14,980 bases of DNA from Flavobacteriaceae bacterium (GCA_023700885.1 JAMPYA010000042.1:1-14980); one strand, 5' to 3'. Shown: positions 8,594-14,980, counted from the stretch's first letter. Made by a program: numbers and translations. Notes: generated by a model not told the origin, from the sequence alone.

Positions 8594-9933
8594 ATTTAAA
8601 CAACATACATAACGTTTATTTAATTGGAATTGGAGGTATCGGAATGAGTGCTCTTGCCAGATATTTTAAAGTAAATGGAAAAAATGTTGCCGGTTATGAT
8701 AGGGTTGCTTCTTCAATTACAAAATCACTCCAAGAAAGTGGAATTGACATTCATTTTGAAGATTCAATTAATTTTATCCCAAAATTCTTTTTTAAGAAAG
8801 AGGAAACATTGGTAATTTATACACCAGCAATTCCAAAAAATCAGAGTGAGTTGCTCTATTTTAAAGAAAATAATTACTATGTTTTTAAAAGAGCTCAAAT
8901 TTTAGGTTTAATTACAGCTAATTCATTCTGTTTTGCGGTTGCCGGAACTCACGGTAAAACTACTACCTCAAGTATTTTGGGACATATATTACATGAAAGT
9001 GGCTTAAATGCAACTTCTTTTTTAGGCGGTATTGCAGAAAATTATAACTCCAATTTTATTTTGGGTGGTGATGAAGTAACTGTTGTAGAGGCTGATGAAT
9101 TTGATAGATCATTTTTGCAATTATCTCCAAATATTGCCTGTATAACATCAATGGATGCTGATCATTTAGATATTTACGGAAAGCATGAAGCTCTTGAAGA
9201 TTCATTTAAAGAGTTTGCTCAAAAAGTTACTGATCAATTATTTGTTTGTAAAGGTCTTTCTCTTGATGGACTTACTTATGGAATTGATAATGAAGCAGAT
9301 TATAACGCAGAAAACTTGAGAATAAAAAATGGCGCTTATTTATTTGATGTTAAAACGCCGGATAATATGGTTCAAGATATTGAACTTAATTTACCTGGGC
9401 GTCATAATATTTTGAATACTGTAGTAGCATTAGCTATGGCTAACTATTATGGAGTTTCTCTTCATAAAATTAAGGCCGCAATTAAATCTTTTAAAGGAGT
9501 TCAAAGAAGATTTTCGTATAAAATAAAAACTGAAAATTTAGTTTTAATTGATGATTATGCACATCATCCTACTGAAATAAATGCAGTGGTCAATTCTGTA
9601 AGAGAATTGTATCCAAATAAAAAAGTTTTAGGGGTTTTCCAACCTCATTTATATAGCAGAACTAGAGATTTTGCCGATGATTTTGCTATGAGTTTATCAA
9701 ATTTTGATGAAATTATTTTATTGGATATTTATGCGGCTAGAGAATTGCCAATTGAAGGAATTTCTTCTGAATGGCTATTGTCAAAAATCAATAATTTAAC
9801 TAAGAAATTAGTTTCGAAAAAAGATTTAGTGAAAAATATTTTGGAAACAAAATCAGAAATTATTGTAATGATTGGAGCTGGTGATATAGGAGAAATGGTA
9901 GAAAATATTAAAAATGAACTACTTAAAAAATGA
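8590..9933 (+). CDS. murC: UDP-MurNAc:L-alanine ligase MurC
   Basis: First Mur ligase, adding L-alanine to UDP-MurNAc in the cytoplasm. The N-terminal UDP-binding domain begins with YLIGIGGIGMSALARY. The ATP P-loop is AGTHGKTTT at residues 118-126, with the His of the MurC-specific THGKT. EADEFDRSFLQLSP and DADHLDIYG mark the central domain, and DDYAHHPTEI plus FQPHLYSRT mark the C-terminal domain. These residues distinguish MurC from Mpl, as does its position in the cluster. Length 447, usual for Bacteroidota. The start overlaps murG by four bases and the stop overlaps ftsQ by four. Biochemically it acts before MurD and MurE although it is encoded after them, which is common in dcw clusters. 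Confidence 0.95.
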   Translation: MNLNNIHNVYLIGIGGIGMSALARYFKVNGKNVAGYDRVASSITKSLQESGIDIHFEDSINFIPKFFFKKEETLVIYTPAIPKNQSELLYFKENNYYVFKRAQILGLITANSFCFAVAGTHGKTTTSSILGHILHESGLNATSFLGGIAENYNSNFILGGDEVTVVEADEFDRSFLQLSPNIACITSMDADHLDIYGKHEALEDSFKEFAQKVTDQLFVCKGLSLDGLTYGIDNEADYNAENLRIKNGAYLFDVKTPDNMVQDIELNLPGRHNILNTVVALAMANYYGVSLHKIKAAIKSFKGVQRRFSYKIKTENLVLIDDYAHHPTEINAVVNSVRELYPNKKVLGVFQPHLYSRTRDFADDFAMSLSNFDEIILLDIYAARELPIEGISSEWLLSKINNLTKKLVSKKDLVKNILETKSEIIVMIGAGDIGEMVENIKNELLKK

Positions 9934-10670
9934 TAAGAAAAATATTTACATATTTAAAAGTATTTTTTTTAATAGGCTTAGTTGTTTTCCTATATGGATT
10001 TGCTTCAACCAGAAATGACAATAAAAAAGTAGAAGATATTCTTATAGAATTTGAAAAAGGTGAAAACCTATATATGAATAGAAAAATGGTTAATAAGTTG
10101 TTAATACAAAATTCAAAAACCATATTAAAACGACAAAAATCTGTTATAGATTTACATGTTTTGGAACGGTCTATTTTAACTCATCCAATGGTTCAAGAGG
10201 TACATGTTTCCCTAACAATTGAAGGGAATTTGAAAGCGAAAATAAAACAACGAAAACCAATTGCAAGAGTAATTGGTAGTGATAAGTCGTATTATATTGA
10301 TGTTCAGGGCAAAACGATGCCTTTGTCTGAATTATATTCAGCTAGAGTTCCGATTGTTACAGGTGAATCTATAGTAGATAATCTGAAAGAAATTTATTAT
10401 TTACTTGAAAAAATATCGAGTAATGAATTTTTAAATAAAAATATTATAGGTATCCACAGATATAAAACGAATGAATATGAGTTGTTGACACGTGTTGGAG
10501 ATCATATTATTGAAATTGGGAATACTAAAGAATTAGATCATAAAATTAAAAACTTGGAGGCATTTTATAAAAAAGGTATCCAAGATAGTTTAATTGAAAA
10601 ATATAATCGGATTAATGTAAAATATTACAAACAAGTTGTTTGTACCAAAAAAGAGAAGAATGGAGCATAA
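9930..10670 (+). CDS. ftsQ: Cell division protein FtsQ (DivIB family)
   Basis: Bitopic inner-membrane protein that scaffolds FtsL and, in other bacteria, FtsB within the divisome. It has a short cytoplasmic N-terminus with basic residues and one membrane helix at about residues 8-26 (YLKVFFLIGLVVFLYGFAS). The POTRA-like region covers about 35-112 and includes LERSILTHPMVQEVHV and the conserved KIKQRKPIARV. The beta domain follows, with SYYIDVQGKTMPLS, a recognisable flavobacterial FtsQ signature. Length 246 is in range. The family is divergent, so the call also leans on position between murC and ftsA. The start overlaps murC by four bases. The 3' end overlaps ftsA by 11 bases when ftsA is started at 10660. 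A run of eight T at 9963-9970 lies within the membrane-helix codons. Confidence 0.9.
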   Translation: MIRKIFTYLKVFFLIGLVVFLYGFASTRNDNKKVEDILIEFEKGENLYMNRKMVNKLLIQNSKTILKRQKSVIDLHVLERSILTHPMVQEVHVSLTIEGNLKAKIKQRKPIARVIGSDKSYYIDVQGKTMPLSELYSARVPIVTGESIVDNLKEIYYLLEKISSNEFLNKNIIGIHRYKTNEYELLTRVGDHIIEIGNTKELDHKIKNLEAFYKKGIQDSLIEKYNRINVKYYKQVVCTKKEKNGA

Positions 10671-12018
10671 TGAATTTTCGGTAGGATTAGATATAGGAAC
10701 TACCAAAATAGTTGCGTTAATTGGTCGTAAAAATGAATACGGAAAAGTAGAGGTTTTAGCAACGGGAAAAGCAAAAAGTTTAGGTGTACACAGAGGTGTA
10801 GTAACTAATATAACTCAAACAATTCAATCTATTCAGCAAGCTGTTGATGAAGCAGTTACAATATCTGGCGTCAATATTAAAGGAGCAGTAGTTGGAATTG
10901 CCGGACAACATATAAGAAGCATTCAACATAGTGATTATATTACTAGAACTAATTCTGATGAAGTAATTACTGATGCTGATATTGACAAACTAATCAATCA
11001 GGTTAAGAAATTAGTCATGCTTCCAGGAGAAGAAATTATTCATGTGTTGCCACAAGAATATAAAGTTGACAGTCAGCCGGAAATTAAAGAACCTGTTGGT
11101 ATGTTTGGCGGAAGAGTTGAAGCAAAATTCCATGTAGTTTTAGGTCAAACAGCCTCTATCAATAACGTAGGTAAATGTATTAAAAGTGCCGGAATTGATT
11201 TAATTGATATCACCTTAGAACCATTGGCTTCTGCTGATGCGGTTCTTAGTCAGGAAGAAAAAGAAGCCGGTGTTGCATTGATCGATATTGGGGGAGGAAC
11301 AACAGATTTAGCTATTTTTAAAGATGGAATTATTCGTCATACTGCTGTAATTCCTTTCGGTGGAAACGTAATTACAGAAGATATTAAAGAAGGCTGTTCT
11401 ATTATTGAAAGTCAAGCAGAACTGTTAAAAGTAAAATTTGGTTCTGCGTGGCCAGGAGAAAATAAAGATAATGAAATTGTTTCAATTCCAGGATTAAGAG
11501 GTAGAGATCCAAAAGAAATCACCCTTAAAACACTTTCAAAAGTAATCCATTCTAGAGTGATGGAGATTATTGAAAAGGTTTATATTGAAATAAAAAATTA
11601 TGGACATGAAGAACCTAAAAAGAAACTTATTGCTGGTATTGTATTAACTGGTGGAGGTGCGCAATTAAAACATATCAAACAATTGGTAGAATATGTAACC
11701 GGAATGGACACCAGAATTGGATATCCAAATGAGCATTTAGCGGGCGATTCAGACGAAAGTCTTTCAAGTCCGATTTATGCAACTTCTGTTGGGCTTTTGA
11801 TGAAAGGATTGAACTCTAAAAAGAAATATGATGGGGCTTTTATTGAAGTTGAAGAAAGTGAAATGGAGGCGAAAATTGAAATAGATTTTGAAAAGAAGCA
11901 TGTTGAAGAAGAAATTATAAAAGAAAAAGAAGAAGCCAAAATCTCAGAAAATTCCAAAAAGAATTTCATGGACAGGTGGTTTGATAAGTTTAAAGATTTT
12001 TTAGATAAAGCAGAATAA
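10660..12018 (+). CDS. ftsA: Cell division protein FtsA, actin-like membrane tether of FtsZ
   Basis: Actin-fold ATPase that polymerises on the inner membrane, binds the FtsZ C-terminal peptide and recruits later division proteins. I start it at the ATG at 10660 (MEHNEFSVGLDIGTTK), giving 452 residues. The frame also extends upstream to a TTG at 10636, but the extra eight residues lie inside ftsQ and are unlikely. The purine-rich AAAAAAGAGAAG just before the ATG may aid initiation. The phosphate-1 loop is GLDIGTTK near the N-terminus, phosphate-2 is DIGGGTTD at 209-216, and the adenosine loop is TGGGAQLKH from 330. The 1C insertion domain carries HVLPQEYKVD. After the actin fold comes a strongly charged stretch of about 45 residues. 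The protein then ends in an amphipathic helix (435-452, FMDRWFDKFKDFL), the expected membrane-targeting element. The gap to ftsZ is 11 bases. Confidence 0.96.
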   Translation: MEHNEFSVGLDIGTTKIVALIGRKNEYGKVEVLATGKAKSLGVHRGVVTNITQTIQSIQQAVDEAVTISGVNIKGAVVGIAGQHIRSIQHSDYITRTNSDEVITDADIDKLINQVKKLVMLPGEEIIHVLPQEYKVDSQPEIKEPVGMFGGRVEAKFHVVLGQTASINNVGKCIKSAGIDLIDITLEPLASADAVLSQEEKEAGVALIDIGGGTTDLAIFKDGIIRHTAVIPFGGNVITEDIKEGCSIIESQAELLKVKFGSAWPGENKDNEIVSIPGLRGRDPKEITLKTLSKVIHSRVMEIIEKVYIEIKNYGHEEPKKKLIAGIVLTGGGAQLKHIKQLVEYVTGMDTRIGYPNEHLAGDSDESLSSPIYATSVGLLMKGLNSKKKYDGAFIEVEESEMEAKIEIDFEKKHVEEEIIKEKEEAKISENSKKNFMDRWFDKFKDFLDKAE

Positions 12019-12029
12019 AATATATAGTT

Positions 12030-13937
12030 ATGAATAGTACTAGTTTTAACAACATTAATTTTGATTTACCAAAAAACAATTCAAATGTTATTAAGGTAAT
12101 AGGAGTTGGCGGAGGCGGAAGCAATGCTGTAAATCATATGTTTGCTCAAGGACTAATCGGTGTAGATTTTGTGGTTTGTAATACCGATTCACAAGCACTG
12201 CAAAACAGTCCCGTGCCTAATAAAATTCAGTTAGGTGTTTCTCTTACTGAAGGATTAGGAGCGGGTGCTAATCCGGATATTGGTGAAAAAGCTGCTATTG
12301 AAAGTATTGAAGAAATCAAAAAACTTTTGAGTGCCAATGCCAAAATGGTGTTTATCACCGCAGGAATGGGAGGAGGAACCGGAACAGGAGCTGCACCAGT
12401 AATTGCTCAAATGGCAAGAGAACTAGATTTACTCACTATTGGAATTGTAACTATTCCGTTTAGCTTTGAAGGAAAAACACGTATTGATCAAGCCTTAAAA
12501 GGTGTCGAAACTTTGCGTCAATATGTAGATTCTTTAATTATTATCAATAATAATAAACTAAGAGAAGTTTATGGAAATTTAGGTTTTAAAGCAGGATTCT
12601 CAAAAGCTGATGAAGTTTTATCTACTGCGGCTCGCGGAATTGCGCAAGTTATTACACATCATTACACTCAAAATATTGATTTAAGAGATGCTAAAACTGT
12701 TTTAGCAAATAGCGGAACTGCCATTATGGGTTCTGCAACTGCTGAAGGTAAAAACAGGTCGCAAAATTGTATCATAAAAGCTTTAGATTCTCCTTTATTA
12801 AATGATAATAAAATTACAGGAGCAAGAAATGTGCTTTTATTGATTGTTTCGGGATCTAACGAAATTACTATTGATGAGATTAGTGAAATAAATGAATATA
12901 TTCAATCAGAGGCAAAAAGTAATGTAAATATTATTATGGGAGTTGGTGAAGATGAAACCCTAGGAGACGCCATATCAGTTACCATTATTGCTACAGGTTT
13001 TAATAAAGATCAGCAATCTGAAATTGTAAGTGGAGAGACCTCTAAAATTATACATCTTTTAGAAAATGAACAAGAAAGTAAACATGAACTAAAACCTAAT
13101 GTTACTATAAAACCTAAATATGACTTGCCTTTAAAAAAGTTTTCTTTTGAGGATGAAGTTGAAGAAGAGAAAAAAAAAGAAAATAATTTAACCGATTTTC
13201 AAATAATACCTACCAATGAAGTAATTAAAAATATTGATGTAGTTTATGAATTAGTAGAAGATGAAGTTCTAGAAATCGAGAATGAAATTATAGCTGAAGC
13301 TGACGATGAATATGTAATTACATCATTACAAGAAGTAGAAAATGAGTTAGTTGAAGATGAATCAGATGAAATATATCCAGATGAAATACAAGCAAGTTTA
13401 GTTTTCGAATTTCCAATAGTTGAGAAAAATAAACCTGAATTTGATGCAAAAGTTAACAATATTGAAATTCAAGAATATGATGAAATAAGTACGGTTGTAG
13501 GAAATGATACCGAGTTAATTCATTATAGTTTAGAAGATTATATAGAATTAGAAAAGAAATTTGAAACCTCTAAAAAGCCTAAATTAGAAGATGGAATCTC
13601 TTTAGAAATTAGAACAAATTCAATTTCTGTAACAGCAGAAAAAGAACATGATTTAAGAGAAGTTTCACCTTTAAATCTGACAATTGTTGAGCTTCAAAAA
13701 CGCGCGGCAGAACGCAAAGAGAAAATGAAGGATTTTAATTATCGATTTCATAATCATATAAATCATAATATAGATGAATTAGAAAGAGAACCTGCTTATA
13801 AACGTAGAGGAGTTGAAATAGATTCTAAAAATTATTCATCAGACATTCAACAAACAAATATGTCAATTAGTTTAGATAGCAATGATGAAATCAAGATAAG
13901 AACTAATAATTCTTTTTTACATGATAATGTAGATTAA
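12030..13937 (+). CDS. ftsZ: Cell division GTPase FtsZ with long acidic C-terminal extension
   Basis: Tubulin homologue that forms the cytoplasmic division ring. The GTPase core occupies about residues 15-330: GVGGGGSNAVNHM near the N-terminus, CNTDSQAL, and the tubulin signature GGGTGTG at 114-120. TIPFSFEG follows, and the catalytic T7 loop is NIDLRD with D217 and D220. At 635 residues it is far longer than E. coli FtsZ (383). The extra length is a low-complexity acidic linker (about 345-545) followed by a more ordered block (547-597, PLNLTIVELQKRAAERK to EPAYKRRGV). A final tail ends in FLHDNVD. EPAYKRRGV is probably the FtsA-binding C-terminal peptide, although it departs from the usual D-I-P-A-F-L-R-K pattern and lies 40 residues from the end. 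From memory, flavobacterial FtsZ proteins share this plan. An A9 tract lies at 13170-13178. This is the last gene of the operon and is followed by a strong terminator. Confidence 0.97.
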   Translation: MNSTSFNNINFDLPKNNSNVIKVIGVGGGGSNAVNHMFAQGLIGVDFVVCNTDSQALQNSPVPNKIQLGVSLTEGLGAGANPDIGEKAAIESIEEIKKLLSANAKMVFITAGMGGGTGTGAAPVIAQMARELDLLTIGIVTIPFSFEGKTRIDQALKGVETLRQYVDSLIIINNNKLREVYGNLGFKAGFSKADEVLSTAARGIAQVITHHYTQNIDLRDAKTVLANSGTAIMGSATAEGKNRSQNCIIKALDSPLLNDNKITGARNVLLLIVSGSNEITIDEISEINEYIQSEAKSNVNIIMGVGEDETLGDAISVTIIATGFNKDQQSEIVSGETSKIIHLLENEQESKHELKPNVTIKPKYDLPLKKFSFEDEVEEEKKKENNLTDFQIIPTNEVIKNIDVVYELVEDEVLEIENEIIAEADDEYVITSLQEVENELVEDESDEIYPDEIQASLVFEFPIVEKNKPEFDAKVNNIEIQEYDEISTVVGNDTELIHYSLEDYIELEKKFETSKKPKLEDGISLEIRTNSISVTAEKEHDLREVSPLNLTIVELQKRAAERKEKMKDFNYRFHNHINHNIDELEREPAYKRRGVEIDSKNYSSDIQQTNMSISLDSNDEIKIRTNNSFLHDNVD

Positions 13938-13956
13938 AATTACTTTAATATCTATG

Positions 13957-13998
13957 GAACTCGAATGAAACAAGCAGTCCATTCGAGTTCTTTTTTTT
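13957..13998 (+). terminator. Rho-independent terminator ending the dcw operon
   Basis: A perfect 11-base-pair stem (GAACTCGAATG at 13957-13967 pairing with CATTCGAGTTC at 13980-13990) encloses a 12-base loop and is followed directly by eight T residues (13991-13998). It lies 19 bases after the ftsZ stop. No matching A-tract precedes the stem, so it should act only on + strand transcripts. Confidence 0.93.
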
Positions 13999-14005
13999 AT
14001 CTTTG
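13998..14005 (+). promoter_or_regulatory. Bacteroidota-type -7 promoter box for yqeY-tRNA-Arg
   Basis: TATCTTTG matches the Bacteroidota housekeeping -7 consensus TAnnTTTG at every defined position and sits about 20 bases before the yqeY ATG, implying a very short leader. I see no TTG at the expected -33 distance, because that position falls in the 3' arm of the upstream terminator. The first T of the box is also the last T of the terminator T-tract. Confidence 0.7.
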
Positions 14006-14026
14006 CACCAATAAAATAAATAAGTT

Positions 14027-14476
14027 ATGAGTTTACAAGTAAAAGTTATGGATGCCATGAAGGAAGCAATGAAGTCTAAGGACAAAATTGCTTTAGAGTC
14101 ATTAAGAGCAATTAAATCTGGTATTTTATTAGCTCAAACAGAAAGCGGAGCTTCAGTAGAATTATCAGAAGATGCAGAAATTAAATTATTACAAAAACTT
14201 GTAAAACAGCGAAAAGAAAGTGCTAATTTATACATTAACCAAGGAAGAACTGATTTAGCTGAGCCTGAATTGGCACAAGCAGCAGTAATAGAAAAGTTTT
14301 TACCAGAGCAAATGGGAATAGAAGAATTAAGAGCAATTATAGCAGATATAATTAAATCTACAGGCGCTTCTTCTATGCAAGATATGGGTAAAGTTATGGG
14401 TTTAGCATCTCAAAAACTAGGAGGCAAAGCAGATGGGAAATCTATTTCAACCGTTGTAAAAGAGTTGCTGAGTTAA
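14027..14476 (+). CDS. yqeY: GatB/YqeY domain protein
   Basis: Small cytoplasmic protein of 149 residues made only of the YqeY domain, which is related to the C-terminal tRNA-contacting helical domain of the GatB amidotransferase subunit. Its precise role is not established. Family features visible are the N-terminal helix MSLQVKVMDAMKEAMKSKDK, LESLRAIKSGI, KLVKQRKESANLY followed by GRTDLAEPELAQ, and the middle motif EKFLPEQM. The C-terminal half has MGKVMGLASQKLGGKADGK. The full family length is present, so this is a stand-alone YqeY and not a GatB remnant. The leader is A/T rich with no Shine-Dalgarno sequence, as is common in this phylum. It has its own likely promoter (box at 13998). The stop is 14 bases before a tRNA-Arg gene, with no terminator between, so the two are probably co-transcribed. 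Confidence 0.93.
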   Translation: MSLQVKVMDAMKEAMKSKDKIALESLRAIKSGILLAQTESGASVELSEDAEIKLLQKLVKQRKESANLYINQGRTDLAEPELAQAAVIEKFLPEQMGIEELRAIIADIIKSTGASSMQDMGKVMGLASQKLGGKADGKSISTVVKELLS

Positions 14477-14490
14477 AAATAAGATAAATT

Positions 14491-14564
14491 GGCTGCGTAG
14501 TTCAACTGGATAGAATATCAGATTTCGGCTCTGAGGGTTGAGGGTTCGAATCCTTCCGCGGTCA
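14491..14564 (+). tRNA. tRNA-Arg, anticodon TCG
   Basis: The full cloverleaf can be folded by hand. The 7-bp acceptor is GGCTGCG with CGCGGTC (two G-U pairs). The D stem is GTTC with GAAT around a nine-base loop containing GGA. The anticodon stem is TCAGA with TCTGA around loop TTTCGGC, giving anticodon TCG at 14525-14527, which reads CGA and possibly other CGN codons. A five-base variable region follows. The T stem is GAGGG with CCTTC around TTCGAAT. Discriminator A is 14564 and CCA is not encoded. A20 in the D loop and C35 agree with arginine identity elements. The sequence lies 14 bases after yqeY and just before a terminator. Confidence 0.95.
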
Positions 14565-14568
14565 CTTT

Positions 14569-14595
14569 AAATGCATTGAATTTCAATGCGTTTTT
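14569..14595 (+). terminator. Rho-independent terminator after tRNA-Arg
   Basis: GCATTG (14573-14578) pairs with CAATGC (14584-14589) around the loop AATTT. It is followed by G and five T. The stem can extend outward through T-G and A-U pairs using AAAT at 14569-14572. It starts four bases after the tRNA 3' end, so it closes the yqeY-tRNA transcript. Confidence 0.8.
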
Positions 14596-14705
14596 CGATT
14601 TATATAATAAGATTTTAGTAAATCTTTCTTTTCAATGATTTTTATCCTAGGATTTTTTGTAATTATTTGCTAAATTTAAGATGTTAATCCATAAAGAAAA
14701 GAATC
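14596..14705 (+). promoter_or_regulatory. A/T-rich leader of the CBS-domain gene with two small inverted repeats
   Basis: This gap must hold the promoter of the CBS gene if the preceding terminator is efficient. I see AAGATTT (14609-14615) with AAATCTT (14620-14626), a weak 7-bp hairpin, and a perfect 10-base palindrome ATCCTAGGAT at 14644-14653. The best -7 candidate is TAAATTTA at 14671-14678, one mismatch from TAnnTTTG, but it has no well-placed TTG element. A purine-rich AAAGAAAAG about five bases before the ATG may help ribosome binding. The promoter call is tentative. Confidence 0.35.
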
Positions 14706-14980
14706 ATGAAAGCGAGTTTATTTGTGAGAGATATTATGACCAAAGAAGTTATTACATTGCAATTAAATGATTCTTTGGAGTTGGCAGAAAAATTGTTTGA
14801 TAAATTTAAAATTCGTCATATTCCTGTTGTAGAAAAAGGAGAGTTAATAGGAATGGTTAGCAAAACTGATTTGCTTAGAATTAGTTTTCTAGATTCATTA
14901 AGTGATGCAGAATCTACTGTAGATGAAGCTATTTATCAGCTTTTTTCTGTAGAACAGATTATGATAAAAAATGTTTTAAC
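14706..14980 (+). CDS. CBS-domain protein, 3' end outside window
   Basis: Begins at ATG 14706 after a purine-rich stretch and stays open to the window end (91 complete codons visible). Residues 1-58 form a first CBS motif: VRDIMTKEVITLQLNDSLE, then the helix AEKLFDKFKIRHIPVV, then GELIGMVSKTDLLR. After a linker of about 25 residues, SVEQIMIKNVL opens a second CBS motif cut by the window edge. A tandem CBS pair (Bateman module) usually binds adenine nucleotides and regulates an attached or partner protein. Whether this protein has another domain cannot be seen. It lacks an N-terminal signal or membrane segment and so looks cytoplasmic. From memory, flavobacteria often have a stand-alone CBS protein near NAD kinase and the uppS-bamA genes at this locus, which would be worth confirming downstream. 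Confidence 0.85.
   Translation, partial: MKASLFVRDIMTKEVITLQLNDSLELAEKLFDKFKIRHIPVVEKGELIGMVSKTDLLRISFLDSLSDAESTVDEAIYQLFSVEQIMIKNVL

Noticed and set aside
9923..10123. Minus-strand open frame across the murC-ftsQ junction
   Set aside because: Covered by ftsQ on the + strand, no family resemblance, and composition explained by the complement.
10636..10659. Upstream TTG start for FtsA
   Set aside because: It adds eight residues inside ftsQ. The ATG at 10660 begins the canonical FtsA N-terminus just before GLDIGTTK.
11775..11969. Minus-strand open frame inside the ftsA tail
   Set aside because: Its S/F/I-rich sequence is the complement of the E/K-rich FtsA spacer; no independent support.
13244..13459. 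Minus-strand open frame inside the ftsZ linker
   Set aside because: Ser-rich translation is the complement of the acidic linker codons; no independent support.
14486..14493. TAAATTGG as a -7 box for the tRNA
   Set aside because: It overlaps the tRNA 5' end, so it cannot direct transcription starting upstream of the mature tRNA, and it has a mismatch in the TTTG part.
14491..14595. tRNA-Arg as an occupied integration site
   Set aside because: No integrase, no direct repeat of the tRNA 3' end and no foreign-looking genes are visible in the window.

Overview
The window is a chromosomal segment from a member of the Bacteroidota, most likely a flavobacterium (Flavobacteriaceae or a close relative). 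The evidence is the strong A/T bias, the absence of good Shine-Dalgarno sequences before most genes, a TAnnTTTG-type -7 promoter box, and protein features typical of that group. These include a FtsI with a C-terminal PASTA domain, an enlarged MraY, a 635-residue FtsZ ending in FLHDNVD, and no murF between murE and mraY. I cannot name the genus from the sequence.

Bases 1 to 13937 are the division and cell wall (dcw) cluster, all on the + strand: ftsL (5' end outside the window), ftsI, murE, mraY, murD, ftsW, murG, murC, ftsQ, ftsA and ftsZ. Gaps run from 1 to 17 bases, and five junctions overlap (1, 4, 4, 4 and 11 bases). No promoter or terminator is visible between them, so they read as one translationally coupled operon. 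The Mur enzymes build the muropeptide in the cytoplasm: MurC adds L-Ala, MurD adds D-Glu, and MurE adds meso-diaminopimelate as judged by its DNPR motif. MraY and MurG then make lipid I and lipid II. FtsW with FtsI polymerise and cross-link septal peptidoglycan. FtsQ and FtsL scaffold that synthase, and FtsA ties the FtsZ ring to the membrane. murF, ddl, murB and a recognisable ftsB are absent here.

Bases 13938 to 14026 hold a perfect-stem Rho-independent terminator whose T-tract runs directly into a -7 promoter box for the next unit. That unit is yqeY (GatB/YqeY domain) followed 14 bases later by a tRNA-Arg (anticodon TCG) and a second terminator at 14569 to 14595. After a short A/T-rich gap with two small inverted repeats, a CBS-domain gene begins at 14706 and runs off the end of the window.

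This is mostly a conserved housekeeping region. I found no mobile element, CRISPR array, defence locus or evidently new system. The points most worth a second look are in the ftsZ C-terminal extension (a non-canonical C-terminal peptide, an A9 tract that would truncate the protein in either slipped frame, and an acidic repeat), the fused terminator and promoter, and the yqeY/tRNA-Arg arrangement.
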